From Hyperoodon ampullatus (lineage: Eukaryota > Chordata > Mammalia > Artiodactyla > Ziphiidae): a stretch of 64,000 nucleotides of DNA. The stretch covers positions 37,852,338 through 37,916,337 of the forward strand of contig OX457061.1 of NCBI GenBank assembly GCA_949752795.1. The letters are read 5' to 3'. Under the pieces are notes generated by a model that saw nothing but the letters and a program-made list of their open reading frames with translations, was not told the DNA's origin and searched no databases. Each line of letters opens with the position of its first letter. Position 1 is the stretch's first letter. The position numbers and the translations under genes were made by a program. Shown one piece after another: positions 1 to 32,044 of the stretch.

Positions 1-98
1 TTAACGTCTAACTCTATGGTGTGGCCTTATCGATTGCAGTGGAAAGCAGTTCAAGACTGGAAGACAGGATTCCAATCTTCTCTTCTTGCTCCTTATCT

Positions 99-111
99 AC
101 ACACACACACA

Positions 112-147
<36 letters not shown>

Positions 148-148
148 C
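99..148. repeat. (CA)n/(CACG)n microsatellite
   Basis: A run of CA dinucleotides passes into tandem GCAC/ACGC units and then CG-rich sequence. It is a simple repeat, likely polymorphic in length. Confidence 0.95.
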
Positions 149-891
149 CGCGCCTGCGCGCTCAACAGAGGTTTAGCTTACAGTCTCTGAGCTAAAGTGG
201 TAACCTCCCTGCCTTTTTTCCCTAATGAGCTGAGTTTCCCATTTCTCTTGAGGTGAAGCCACCCATGAGATGTCCTTTCCTCCCCCATTATCTTAGATCC
301 AAGTTATATGTTCTTCTCTAATCCAGGTAGCTTTCTATTCGATGGCTTGATTACCTGCTTCCTTTTTAAGTCTTCTGTTCTTTTTTTTTTTTTTTAACAG
401 TTTGCGAATTTGGTGGGTTTTTCCTGGGTCAGTGATGGAAATGGATTAACTTTAGCCAGGATTGATGGCAGGTGAGGAAGGGTCTTGCCCAGCTAAGCCC
501 AGAACCCAAACTTAACATTTAAAAGTACGTTCTAGTCTTTGGGCTCAATGAGTGGGAGACAGATTGTGCCTTTCCCTAGGTGTGACGTGTTGAACTGAAA
601 TCTCTGTAGGGGGCAGAGAGGTGGTTTGAGCCTGTATAAATACAGGCCCAGACCTTGCAGGGAGTGTGCATTCTTGGGAGGCTGACTCATCAACTTGTGT
701 TCCCACTTAACATTTTGATTAGATTGAACTTGTCAATCAAAAAAAAAGATGACAATCAATTTGAGAAAATAGATATTTTAAAATGAAACCACTGACATTT
801 TACTTTGACTTGGTACCTTCGTATGTCACAGCTGAAGTAAGCATTTAAATAATTTTCTCCCATTATTGTTTTCATGTGTCTGCCTCTAAAC
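149..891. other. Non-coding, nothing recognised
   Basis: AT-rich, ordinary-looking DNA with no exon-like segment I can support. By gene order the 3' UTR or downstream flank of SLC31A1 could fall in the first 3 kb, but no SLC31A1 coding sequence is visible, so this is only a positional guess. Confidence 0.3.
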
Positions 892-1051
892 CAGTGGTTT
901 TCAAGCTTCAGCATGCATCAGAATCACCTGGAGAGCTTGTTAAAGCCCTGATTGCTGGGCCTCCACCCAGAGCCCCCAAATTGCTATTTTTAACAAGCTC
1001 CCAGGTGATGCTCCTACTGATGATCAGGGGACCACACTTTGAGCATCTCTG
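892..1051 (+). mobile_element. MER5A-type hAT-Charlie DNA transposon fossil
   Basis: Begins with the terminal motif CAGTGGTTTTCAA, contains the characteristic ATCAGAATCACCTGGAGAGC and a later CCCAGGTGATGCT, and ends near ACCACACTTTGAGCATCTCTG. This is the layout of the non-autonomous MER5A element with imperfect terminal inverted repeats. It is an old mammalian insertion with no coding capacity. Confidence 0.85.
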
Positions 1052-3569
1052 CTTTAAACTGAGGGAGTATCACCTGGTGGGTGAGCTACCTGGTACTGGG
1101 CACAGGAATTTGACTTGTTATTCGTTGGTGGTGTTTCTGGGCTTAACTCCTGTACCTAATGCTGCTGGTCAATACTTAATCATTCCACAAACATTTATTC
1201 AGCCCCAACTGTGTTTTTGTGCCCAGGCACAAAAGCACAAAGGGCTGTAGCCAAAGTAACTTTTATTAGCATGTATGAAATCACTAGTCCTTATTCTTAA
1301 AGATCTGTAATTTCTTGGAAATGGCTTGAAGGTTGAGAATCTTTGATCTGCAATGTAAATCAGCCAGTCATGGGTTGGAGGGGCAAAAGCCCAGCCCTCT
1401 CTTTGGAGAGGCCTAGGGTGTGGTCGGCTGATGGGCATCCATGCCCACACCAAGCAGATCCTCACTCTCTGCATGACCATCTTTGTTACTCTCGGGGGGA
1501 CTTAATTAGATCACAAGTGGCCAAAAATACTTTCCTCAGTAAGAATCACATTGGATTTTTATTCTGTTGTTAGTCTATGCCGCAGTCTTGTTCCCAGTCC
1601 AACCTACCTCTGTAAAGTGACTCTTCCTGTGCCGGTATATTAAATCCTGCCCTCCTTGGTGCTAGACTCCAGTTGTGCCTCAGGGCAGGAGAGACAAAAC
1701 ACAGCTATCCTGTTGGCCTCTTGTGGTTTTGAAGTTTGTACTTTCTTTGTTGGTGCCAGTTAAATATTGGAGGGCGAGAAATGTGTACTTCTGTGGCTTT
1801 GAACCAAGAGAGGGTTATGAGCTTACTGGATCGAGGTTAAAATCTAAGAACCAACATTTTATGTTTTCCTCTCATTCCAACCCCTTGTAGTGCTGATACT
1901 TAGCATAAGTAAAGGGAATGACAGGTACTGATAAAAATCCAACATTAAGGTACAAATAGCCTGTTATTGCCTCAGAAGCCAAGGAATAATAAAACCCTGA
2001 GAAATCAATGTTTAGTAGTGACCCGGGTACTCTCTAGAAATCTTGACATGATCTGTTATAAAATACTCTTTCAGGAACAGGACCTTATCAGTAAGGTAAG
2101 AAAAATCAAGGCCAGTTTAGACAAAATGCTGTGAATTTCAAACTCTCAGAGAGAAACATCAGTTTGGGATAAGTCTTCGGGTATTCAAGATAGAGTCTCA
2201 TGAAAAACCTGAATTGTAGTGATCTTGAGCTAGGTTGCCAAAGGAAGAAACTAGCGAGGAAAAGAAAAAAAGTAAAGCTTAAATTCTATCTTTCTTGAGC
2301 TCTTGGATTGTGATAATATAATGATCTTGTTGACTTTCATTTCTGTAACCCTGTTCATTTAGAATTTACTGCCTAACTTCTTTGTTCCTTTTGAATCCAA
2401 ATTTCTCTTCCTCCTGTTCACAACTAGAAGCTGTATCCCCATATCTTTGGCCCCTTATTCTGCTCTCCTTTTCCCTTTCTTTCAGTTTTTTATCCCATGA
2501 GTCTGGTTTATTAAATCTCCCTCACCCTCCTGATGCAGTGGATAATGCTGTGCAGTAGATGTGGATATAGATACCAGCCAGAAGTTTTAAAACTTGATAG
2601 AGACCCTAGGCACACTTTGAGGAGCAATTGTCCCACTGGAATTTCTATAAGGCTGAGTAAGGGGCTACCTGGTACCATCCACAAAGTTACAGCATCTTAG
2701 GTGCTGTCTCCAATCTATGCTGGAAGAACACTCAGCCCCACACTGCCCACAAACAGAGTCCTCTCTGTCCACCAGGGAATTAGAGATGAAGGTTTCTTCA
2801 CTACTTCTATGGTAGGGTTGTCTGGAATTCCCTCTTAGGCTGTGGGGTACTGGTTTTGGGTTCTAGCCACAGGGGTTCCTTGTAGAAGCTGGAAAGGGAG
2901 TTAGCAGGGAGTACACTTTCATGTCATTTAATGTTGATCCTGCCCTCTCCAGCTGCTTCCTTCAGAAGATACACCTAAAGATACAGAGTCCGCATTTGAT
3001 ATAATGCCTTAATCATTGGGTCTACAATTAATGTTGACTGTTTTAGATTGTAAGCTCCTGGAGGGCAGTATTGCTGTAGTAGGAATGTTTTAACAGTGTC
3101 ATGTGCAAAAGAACAAATAAATATTTTGATTTTGTGATTCTATGCATGTCTTCTACCCAGAGTGACATCAGAATAAGTGGTCTCATCATTGTCCACATGG
3201 AGTCTGGCTGGTCATTATCATCGGTTTTTAAGATGTCCACCTTTTAGGTGGCGTGATCCCTTTATGTTTTCATCTCACTCTCCTCCTACTCTCCTACTCT
3301 ACATGACAAGCCTTGTACATGCCAGAAGATCTACATGACCTTTTGCACAGGATACAGGGTCTTCATGAAGCTGCAGTATCTCAGTATACCAAGGATTCCT
3401 GAATTTAAAAGCGAACTTGTCATATGATCGCTTCCCTGTGTTTCTGCTATCAGGCGAGAGGCTAGGAGTTGGCCCTGCCTGTCCGCTTTGTGCCAGAATG
3501 GTGGTGTTTTGTCCCTTTCCTGTTGGCCCCCAGACGGGCATCTTGCCATTCAGCACCACTCCTAGACTG
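1052..3569. other. Non-coding intergenic DNA
   Basis: No homologous exon recognised. The open frames here are short and look like chance. An AATAAA hexamer near 3117 follows sequence resembling an eroded L2 3' end (TGTAAGCTCCTGGAGGGCAG at about 3050). It could be an old repeat end or a gene 3' end; I cannot tell. Confidence 0.4.
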
Positions 3570-3720
3570 TAGTGTGATGAGCATGGGCTTTGGAGTCAGG
3601 TACACCTGGCTTTGACTCCTAGCTCCACCACTTACTAGAAGTGTGACCTTAGGCAAGTTATTTTAATAATCCCTAAGCCTTAGTTTTCTCATTTATAAAA
3701 AGGCAATAATAGTACCTATT
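3570..3720 (+). mobile_element. MIR SINE fossil
   Basis: Shows the MIR layout: GGGCTTTGGAGTCAGG, then CTCCACCACTTACTAG, then the core GTGTGACCTTAGGCAAGTTA and a TTTTCTCATTTATAAAA segment. It is an ancient tRNA-derived SINE. Confidence 0.85.
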
Positions 3721-3901
3721 TTAATTAATCTCCTGATTATTGTCACTCCAGCTTTCAGGAAAATGAAAGGTATGTGCTTCTGGCTGCAGTTGGTATCTCT
3801 TGACCATCTTCTTGGGTTTGGGCAACCCAGAAATGAACACTAGGACCTAAGAAATAAAGAATCAATACATGTGATTTCAGTGGTGTCAAAAAAGATTTAC
3901 A

Positions 3902-4023
3902 GGGAATTCCCTGGTGGTCCAGTAGTTAGGACTCTGCGCTTCCAGTGCAGGGGGCACAGGTTCGATCCCTGGTTGGGGAACTAAGATCCCACGTGCCACG
4001 TGCCATGGCCAAAAAAATAAAAC
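3902..4023 (+). mobile_element. Short CHR-type SINE
   Basis: Starts GGGAATTCCCTGGTGGTCCAG, carries a pol III B-box-like GGTTCGATCCC and ends in an A-rich tail. It is the short, about 120-bp CHR form. Similar short sequences (GATTTACA and GATTTATA) flank it and look like a decayed target-site duplication. Confidence 0.85.
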
Positions 4024-4171
4024 GATTTATAGCTGCTCAGATTTATTACTAATCTGGTAATTGCCTCATTCTTTATAAATAAAATAGCATGGATATTTCC
4101 TGAGAACTGAAACAGCAACCTCCCACTCTACCCCGAGGGAGTGAGACCTACTAGTGGGAGACCAGGAAAGC

Positions 4172-4392
4172 AGTGTAGCAAGGAGGTTTAGAAGCACAGG
4201 TTCAAAAATCATTCTGCCCAGGTTCAAATCTCAGCTCTATCCCTTAACAGCTGAGAATTAGTTTTGCCTTTATAAAATTAGGTTAAAGTACTCACCTCGT
4301 AAGAGTTAAAGATTAAATGAGATAATCTTAAAAAAATTTTAAATAAAAAATAAATGAGATAATCTGCATAAAGCACTTGGTACAGTGTCTTC
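4172..4392 (+). mobile_element. MIR SINE fossil
   Basis: TTTAGAAGCACAGGTTC, a central CAGGTTCAAATCTCAGCTCT and the late AATGAGATAATCTGCATAAAG with CTTGGTACAGTG match the MIR pattern. An internal A-rich duplication separates two copies of AAATGAGATAATCT. Confidence 0.75.
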
Positions 4393-5064
4393 CACCCAGA
4401 CTCCTCTTGAGTATTGGTATCAGGAGGCACCATGGTTTCATGCTTCTGTGCCTGTTCATGCTGGGAAGTCACAGTGACATGTTGAAGCAGTCTTACTTGA
4501 TCCTTTTCTTTTTTCTTTTGCCCTTCCAGACTGAATTTTGTAGGATTCAAAATAATCAAACTCAATTTCCTTATCTGGAGCCCATTCTTGCTGTGTTTTC
4601 AAGATTGAATGGAAGGTCCCAGATAAAACTGGAAGAACAGGTTTTGTAAGAATGGTTGGAGGAAGAAGGGAAACTATACATCCTCTATTCCTGCCTCTCT
4701 CCCACATTCTTACTTCGCAGACTTAAACTGCCCCAGAAAGGCTGGGTAAAATCCTGCTAACAGGTCTCTTTGGAACTGATGATTCCAGAGGTTCTTGCTA
4801 CCACAGTTAGCAGTTCCCAGCAGTTGAATTAAACAGTGAGAACAATAAGACATGATTCTAAATTGGCCTCTGAGGTGCCTCGCAGATTGGCTCATCAGAA
4901 AAACTTAGGCGATTTGGGAAAGGAAAGAAAACTGGAATGACGGTAATACTGATACTCCACTGTCTGTCCTCCCAAAATTACACCCAAACTGGTTACAAAG
5001 CCATTCTGTAAAGATACTGGAAGTCCACAACTTGATCGAGTTTATACAAAATCATGAGAATCTA

Positions 5065-5168
5065 ATCTCCACAAGGGCAGGGATCTTTGATTTGTTCACT
5101 GATGTTGCCAAGTGCCTAGAATGGTACCTGGCACTCTCAATAAATACTTGTTGAATAAATGAGTTAAA
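5065..5168 (+). mobile_element. L2 3' end fossil
   Basis: TCCACAAGGGCAGGGATC, TTTGTTCACTGATG and GTGCCTAGAATGGTACCTGGCA, followed by CAATAAATACTTGTTGAATA, are the conserved end of LINE-2. Confidence 0.85.
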
Positions 5169-5301
5169 CAAAAATTAGTGACAGGGATCAACTGGAAGTG
5201 TTCTGTTTAGGGTCTTTTAATAAAGATGGGAAAAATGATGTAGCAATTTAACGGTGCTATTATACTTCATTAAGGATGTTGCACACTTTTCCAAAAATAT
5301 A

Positions 5302-5307
5302 TTTATT
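5302..5307 (-). terminator. CDC26: Candidate CDC26 polyadenylation signal
   Basis: AATAAA on the minus strand, about 240 bp downstream of the CDC26 stop codon. The position suits a short 3' UTR. It is inferred; other transcript ends are possible. Confidence 0.5.
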
Positions 5308-5544
5308 TTTAAAAACAAAAATCAGACAAGTTTTATCGAGTCAGATTTTCCAGAGACAAACCACAGTTTGAATTTCAGCTTTCAGAGTGAAAGTTAAGCA
5401 TCAGCAATCTCATGCAGAAGTATCTCTCTCTGCAGGACGTAAAATATTCGGCTTGACTGCAAGCACTCAATTCTCTAAATCTTGTTTGTATTTCTGCCAT
5501 CATTTTACTCCATTCCAGGGCTCTGCACACAAGATAATCCACCT

Positions 5545-11266
<5,722 letters not shown>

Positions 11267-11834
11267 AATGAAACCAACACTAAGGGACAGACCCAGTGAA
11301 CTATCAGCTGTTAAAAATGGCAGAGAGGAGGAAAAATTGGAAGGGATAAATCTCAGCTACAAATATGTTCAATTTGTAAGCATGCACACTAAAACGAATG
11401 GTGATACAAAAGACTCATTTGGATCCACACGTTGACTTCTAAGTCTTTAAGTGTATAATTATTACAACTTTATTACGTGATGGAGATTGACCACTCTGTA
11501 ATTCCCAAAAGCTTTCTTCCAGAACTTAAAATAGCAAGGTGCCTGTAAAAGAGGATTCTAGGCAACAATCACTTTAATCTCATGCTCCATTCACAAAGAA
11601 ATATTCTAGCTAAGAGAATAAAGTTAAAATATCACATTTTAATTCGGTATAGTTAGTAGGAGAGTATACAAACCATTAAATTTGATCAACAACAGTACGT
11701 GGGAATTATGAGAGATTTGTGATCACTCCCGAATGCTAAAATCAGTTTACTAAGTCTTATGAAAACTCCCTCTAACTCACCAATTCACAGGGTTATCCTC
11801 AGGGTCTAAATAGGTCCTAAATGGATAGGTCATT

Positions 11835-12110
11835 CATTAAACAAACAGTTCTTATGCTCCAGCTACAGAGTTAAGAGGCATAGTCACAGTCTGTGGGGAA
11901 AACAAACACAAAAATGGAAAATTGAAGTATACTGTAATAAGAACTCTGATGTGGGTAATGCAATGGCATCACACAGACACGCAATCCAGTGGGGTGAACA
12001 GGGATGTGGAAGACTTCCTAGAGGAGATGATGTCTTAGTTGCCTTGTGAAGGGCAGGCAGAGAGGATTAAAGGCATCCCAGGCAGAGAGAACAAGTACGC
12101 ACAGAAGCTC
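11835..12110 (-). mobile_element. L2-like fossil
   Basis: CATTCATTAAACAAACAG, CTAGAGGAGATGATGTCTTA and CATCCCAGGCAGAGAGAACA match the minus-strand L2 layout in decayed form. Confidence 0.6.
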
Positions 12111-12188
12111 AAGAGAACACTCTAGAATCTGAAAACCCAAAGTAATGCTTATGCTTTAAAAAAAAAAAAAAAAGAAGAAGAGCTGGGG

Positions 12189-12404
12189 TTTTTTTGTTTT
12201 GTTTTGTTTTTTGCAGTACGCGGGCCTCTCACTGTTGTGGCCTCTCCCGTTGCGGAGCACAGGCTCCGGACGCGCAAGCTCAGCAGCCATGGCTCACGGG
12301 CCCAGCCGCTCCACGGCATGTGGGATCCTCCCGGACCGGGGCACGAACCCGCGTCCCCTGCATCGGCAGGTGAACTCTCAACCACTGCGCCACCAGGGAA
12401 GCCC
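12189..12404 (-). mobile_element. CHR SINE (short subtype)
   Basis: Reverse-oriented copy ending CACCAGGGAAGCCC. The flanks AGAGCTGGGGTTTT and AGAGCTGGGTTTTT look like the target-site duplication. A T-rich tail lies at the low-coordinate end. Confidence 0.92.
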
Positions 12405-12552
12405 AGAGCTGGGTTTTTTAGAAGAAAATAAAACTCCCCAACTGAGTTTAAAAGCTGCTGAAGGCATCATCTTTATATTTTCACAGCATCCAGTAGAGAA
12501 TGTCTGCAATAACCAGCCATTAAATGTTCTGTTGAATAAACTGGCTACACTC

Positions 12553-12634
12553 TTCTTCCACTGCAGGGGGCACGGGTTTGATCCCTCTCCAGGGAACTAA
12601 GATCCCACATGCCGCAGCAGAGCAACCAAAAACA
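12553..12634 (+). mobile_element. Truncated short CHR SINE
   Basis: CTTCCACTGCAGGGGGCACG, GGTTTGATCCCT and GGAACTAAGATCCCACATGC are the middle and end of the short CHR form; the head is missing. Confidence 0.75.
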
Positions 12635-12900
12635 AACGTCAGCCTCCTGTGAAAATTATATATAGGTCACATGGTGAGGATTAAATGAAAATGATGTAAG
12701 TGAAGGCTCCTTTAAAATATGTACAGATATAAATTATTATTACATGTATCTAGGATATAGCTAGAGACTGCGAAGTATACAAAGGAAGAAATGTCTCCTC
12801 CTTCTACCACGAAGCTTGGGACAGATACAAGTGATGTTATCAACACGAAACAATGACACATTACATTTCAAATTGCTTTGTACTAAATCAGATACTATCT

Positions 12901-13510
12901 TTTTTTTTCTTTTATTATTTTTTTATTGGAGTATAATTGCTTTACAATGTTGTGTTAGTTTCTGCCGCACAGCGAAGTGAATCAGATATACGCATACACA
13001 TATCCCCTCCCTCTTAGACCTCCCTCCCCCCCAACCACCCAACTAGGCCATCACAGAGCACGGAACTGAGCTCCCTGTGCTATACAGCAGGTTCCCACTA
13101 GCTATCTATTTTACACATGGTACTGTATTTATGTCAAACCTAATCTCCCAATTCATCCCACCCTCCCCTTCCCCCCCATGTCCACACGTCCATTCTCTAC
13201 GTTTGCCTTTCTATTCTTGCCCTGCAAATAGGTTCATCTGTACCATTTTTCTAGCTTCCACGTATATGCGTTAATATACAATATTTGTTTTTCTCTTTCT
13301 GACTTACTTCACTCTGTATGACAGACTCTAGTTCCATCCACATCTCTACAAATAACCCAATTTCATTTCTTTTTATGGCCGAGTAATATTCCATTATATA
13401 TATGTACAACACCTTCTTCATCCATTCATCTGTCGATGGACATATAGGTTGTTTCCATGTCCTGGCTATGGTAAATAGTGCTGCACTGTTGGTGAGAATG
13501 TAAATTGATA
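12901..13510 (-). mobile_element. 5'-truncated L1 with inverted 5' segment
   Basis: Reverse-oriented L1 3' UTR and distal ORF2 sequence (poly(T), TTATTGGAGTATAATTGC, then TATGGCCGAGTAATATTCCA). At about 13487 the orientation switches: CACTGTTGGTGAGAATGTAA reads as the sense strand of L1. The duplication CAGATACTATCT lies at 12889-12900 and 13511-13522. This is the signature of twin priming. Confidence 0.9.
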
Positions 13511-13591
13511 CAGATACTATCTTGATTCCAAAGTAGACAAAAGGTAGAGGAAGCCAAGTTCCAAGGGGGGAGAATGCTTAAAAGAAAAAAC

Positions 13592-13905
13592 GGGGACTTC
13601 CCTCGTGGCACAGTGGTTAAGAATCTGCCTGCCAATGCAGGGGACAAGGGTTCGATCCCTGGTCCGGGAAGATCCCACATGCCGCGGAGCAACTAAACCG
13701 GTGCGCCACAACTACTGAGCCCACGTGTCACAACAACTGAAGCCCACGCGCCTAGAGCCTGAGCTCCGCAACAAGAGAAGCCACCGCAATGAGAAGCCCA
13801 CGCACCACAACGAAAAGTAGCCCCTGCTCGCCGCAACTAGAGAAAGCCCACCCAGCAACGAAGACCCAACGCAGCCAAAAAATAATTAATTATTTTTAAA
13901 AAGGG
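13592..13905 (+). mobile_element. Full-length CHR SINE
   Basis: GGGACTTCCCTCGTGGCACAG head to CCCAACGCAGCC plus an AT-rich tail. The duplication AAAAGAAAAAAC lies at 13580-13591 and 13906-13917. Confidence 0.92.
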
Positions 13906-13964
13906 AAAAGAAAAAACAACTGTGATACATTTTAACTTTTCTGCAAACTACGAAAAGATCGCCA

Positions 13965-14205
13965 CTAGGGAGCAGTATAGAGTAATGGGTAAAAGTGCTT
14001 GTTCTGGAGGCGAAAGGGCAGAGGGCGCAGATTCTAATCCCATCGCCACTGCTCTTGGACCATCAGCTTCACCTTTCACTAGATCTTGGTTTCCTCGTCT
14101 GTACCTGTACTCTATTGTTGTATGGACTGAATGTCGTATTGCAGCGTAAATTCCTGTAACATAACCTGGCATTTAGTAAACGCTCAATAAACAGGCATTA
14201 TTATT
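13965..14205 (+). mobile_element. MIR SINE fossil
   Basis: GAGCAGTATAGAGTAATGGG, a central splice of the MIR core, and CCTGGCATTTAGTAAACGCTCAATAAA at the end. It borders the CDC26/PRPF4 promoter. Confidence 0.75.
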
Positions 14206-14836
14206 GTAATTGTCCTCGGGGAGGGTAGGGGGCTCTGTCCAGCTCGGGAAACACCAATATTTTGACCATCTCCACCCCCGACACGGGGACAAAACCTTGT
14301 CTTGTCCATCTCTGATGCCCCAGCACCCAGCGCACACAAGGCTGTGCAGAGTTGCTAGCGTGCAGTTTACCTGACGCCTCACATTCATCATCTCACTCTG
14401 AGTAAGATAGACCGGGCTGAAGACAGCAAAAGCAGGCCTTGGCTCCTCCGCCAGGTCTTTATTTTCCTTTGGCGCTAGAGGGCTCTTCGAACTTATTCTC
14501 TCGCCACTGCCCAAATCCACCGAAAACCCACCCAGCTCAGAAGAAACCGCCGAGAGAACTTCCTGACAGCGGAAAAGAATAGCACTCCTTCCGCAGTTCC
14601 AAGGCCGCACTCGCTGGTCCAGGGCTAGGGTTTCCATGGCAACACGGTCCTTCGCTCCCGTAGGACTTAAAGCCCCTCGCAGGGCCCGGAGCAACAGCAG
14701 GCCCCGGAAGCCGTCTATTCACTCCCCGAGTTCAGTCCGTAGCCGCGCGACTCGCCGCACCTACCTCTTTTCAGACCTGTTCAGCCGCTTCCCGGAACCT
14801 CGGCGCTCACCCCGAATCTCCGGCTAAGCCAACTGG

Positions 14837-14855
14837 ACTACACTTCCCAGACTGC
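14837..14855 (+). promoter_or_regulatory. ZNF143/THAP11-type promoter motif 1
   Basis: ACTACACTTCCCAGACTGC closely matches the long SBS2 consensus ACTACAATTCCCAGMATGC bound by ZNF143 and the THAP11-HCFC1 complex at housekeeping promoters. It lies inside the divergent CDC26/PRPF4 promoter. Confidence 0.7.
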
Positions 14856-14948
14856 TCTGAGTCTCTCTCCTCGCAGAACCCCGTCCTCCGCGTGCTTTTC
14901 TCGGAGGCTCCACGGAACAAACCACTCGACGCGCCCAGACTCTTTCCT

Positions 14949-14967
14949 ACTACGATTCCCATCATGC
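14949..14967 (+). promoter_or_regulatory. ZNF143/THAP11-type promoter motif 2
   Basis: ACTACGATTCCCATCATGC is a second, better copy of the same consensus, in the same orientation, with its start 112 bp downstream of the first. Confidence 0.75.
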
Positions 14968-15106
14968 TCCACGCCGCGCAGGACTCTACGTCCGCCCGCG
15001 GCCCACTTCCGGTAGGTGTCGTAATTCCGCCTTCCTGGGCGCGCGGTGGATGGTCTGAAACGTAGAGCACGGCTTTCGGTGGAGCTGCGCGGCTCCGGAG
15101 CCCAGC

Positions 15107-29864
<14,758 letters not shown>

Positions 29865-30548
29865 GCAGGACCATGGAAGAAGGATTCTAGCCTCACTCTC
29901 TCTTTAGAGCCATTTTCAAAGGAAAGGAATTGATGTGTTTTGTTCTGTCATGTGTTTTGCTAATTACCATATATAGATTCAAAAGAATTGGATTTCCATG
30001 TCAGCTCCCACTTCAAGCAGGCAGCCCAGTCCCTGGGTGTTGGTGAATCCCTTTCATGGTTGAAATTTTAACTTTCATCTTCCAGCCCTGCCATGAACTT
30101 TGTAGACATTGTTTTTATTAATCTTTTGTTTGAATGCCCTATTGCTTCCCTCACAGCACTCCGGATTGTGACTGACTCCATTTTTAATTCTTGAAACTTG
30201 GCTTTCCATTACATGGTACATGCTTCAGGACTACATGTGACCCAGAGAGCAAGGTGGCTGGACTATATTCTGGAAGCCCTCGAGTAGAGAGAGACACCTC
30301 ACCATGCACTGGCTAAACCATGCCTGACAGAAGAACCCTGAGAACAGAAGGTGAAGAGATGAAGAGCTATGCTCAGGGTTCTGCAGTAGAGAGTATTTTA
30401 CCTCTTCCTGTTGAGTTCACTGGGAATGCTAACTGCATTAGGAAGCTCAGAACTGAACATTTTCCTCGTCAGAAGATGTCTTCCATTTTGCTTTCAAGTT
30501 TGGCATCCTTTGTGTTACCCAAAAGCTAGGCCATTGTGCCAAGATTTC

Positions 30549-30554
30549 AATAAA
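30549..30554 (+). terminator. PRPF4: PRPF4 polyadenylation signal
   Basis: AATAAA 685 bp downstream of the PRPF4 stop codon, followed by TGTCTCTATTGTG. The intervening 3' UTR (29865 to about 30570) holds no recognisable repeat. Confidence 0.75.
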
Positions 30555-30574
30555 ATTTTTAGAAAGCAAACATG

Positions 30575-31750
30575 ATGTCTCTATTGTGCAAGTTCTTTTC
30601 TATTGGTTATTTAAAGGATATACCCTTCATGTTGAGGTTACTCTGGAAAAAAATCCCTAATGGATATTCCTAAACATAAACCTTTTCTTTATTATACACT
30701 TGCTACAGAGTAAAATCCTATTGAAAAAACTGCCCTTTAAAGAATTATCTTGTATAGTTAAGCATTTTCTGAATCCTAGGCATTGGTCCACAGAGGTCCC
30801 TTTTTTTTAGTCTGAGATATAGCAAATGATCTCAAGTATGGTGTACTCCAATTCTGTCTCCTTAGTAAGCATTCTGTTAGTAATTTTTTTTAAAAATGGA
30901 GGGCTGTTGCATTGTGGGCGAGACTACCAGTGAACTGTATCAGGACTCTATAATTCTTACGCACTGGCCAAGCAGCAGTTACTTTCAGCTCTTTCCACCC
31001 CAGGTATACAACCACTGAACTCTGGAAATACACAGTAAATTCACACAAAAAATAGAGGAATTGGCAAGAAGAAAGGATTGCGTATAGAGAATTCAAGAAG
31101 GGCTTATACGATGGCTTCTCCTTGAACGTTCAAAACACTTTTCCTTTGCTGTTCCAGGGAGAATGAGAGTGACTTTGTCTGGCTCTGTCGTGCAAGCTAG
31201 GAATGTGTGAAATGTAGCTAAATAGTCTGTTTAATCTGACTTCAATTATAACCAAGTAGTTGCATATCCTGTGTACCTGTTAAGCTTCTGGATTATCAGC
31301 TCTACTCTCTGTTGGGCACTTCACTATTTAAGTATTAATGGACTCTTATTTCCTCCATAGTTAGCCATGAAAAGGAATTATTTTTCATTATTACCTTTGT
31401 AGTGTGTTTAATAATGAATGTTAGTGTATTAGTGTGCAACTTTCAAATATAGTGTGTTGAAGGTTTTCAGTTTTTCAAGTTGAAATTTTACCACTTGTTC
31501 CATTAAACTTGTCTTTTGTTTTGCAGGGGGTGGGTGGTTCCAAGAGATCTAGAGGGGTAGCAACTGGATGAAAAGATTTCATCTAAGCCTTTGGCCAGAC
31601 GAATGTCTTGCGGGATATACACTTCCTTACTGGGAGTATCAGTGTCCGAAAGCCGTTAGCTGAGGAGCATATCCCAAGTGTGTCATTTCGTGCTAACGGT
31701 GAGACAAACGTCACCGCCATCACTTAATAGGACACTTAACCGCCGTCTAG
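30575..31750. other. Intergenic DNA, nothing recognised
   Basis: Unique-looking AT-rich DNA between PRPF4 and the MIR at 31755. The part at 31560-31740 has more CpG than its surroundings but no exon or motif I can name. Confidence 0.4.
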
Positions 31751-31754
31751 ACAC

Positions 31755-31900
31755 CACCAGGCACATTCAGACATCTTGTTTAATCCTCACAGTCTTACGA
31801 GTTAATTATTATTCCCTCTTTTACAAAAAAACTGAAGTTCAAAGAAGATAAGTAACTTGTTCCAGGTTACCTAGTTAGTAAATGGTAGAGTCTGGTCCGT
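31755..31900 (-). mobile_element. MIR SINE fossil
   Basis: TTGTTTAATCCTCACAGTCT, TTATTATTCCCTCTTTTACA and TAAGTAACTTGTTCCAGGTTACC are the reverse strand of the MIR core. Confidence 0.85.
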
Positions 31901-32044
31901 CTGTGACCTTATAAGAGATTTCATAGGGCTTTACTGAGTATGTCGGCAACATGGGCCAGACCAAAAAAAAAAAAAACAGTCCAGCCAGCATGGCCTGTTC
32001 CCTGTACCAAGTCTGAACTTTTTAAGTGCTCCACCTTTTTTTAA

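Noticed and set aside
1..5000. SLC31A1 coding exon expected upstream of CDC26
   Set aside because: No part of the copper transporter sequence was seen; only a UTR or flank could lie here.
14173..14694. 173-codon minus-strand frame in the promoter
   Set aside because: Low-quality translation covering the CpG promoter and CDC26 leader; no conserved motif. The CDC26 start is clearly at 11266.
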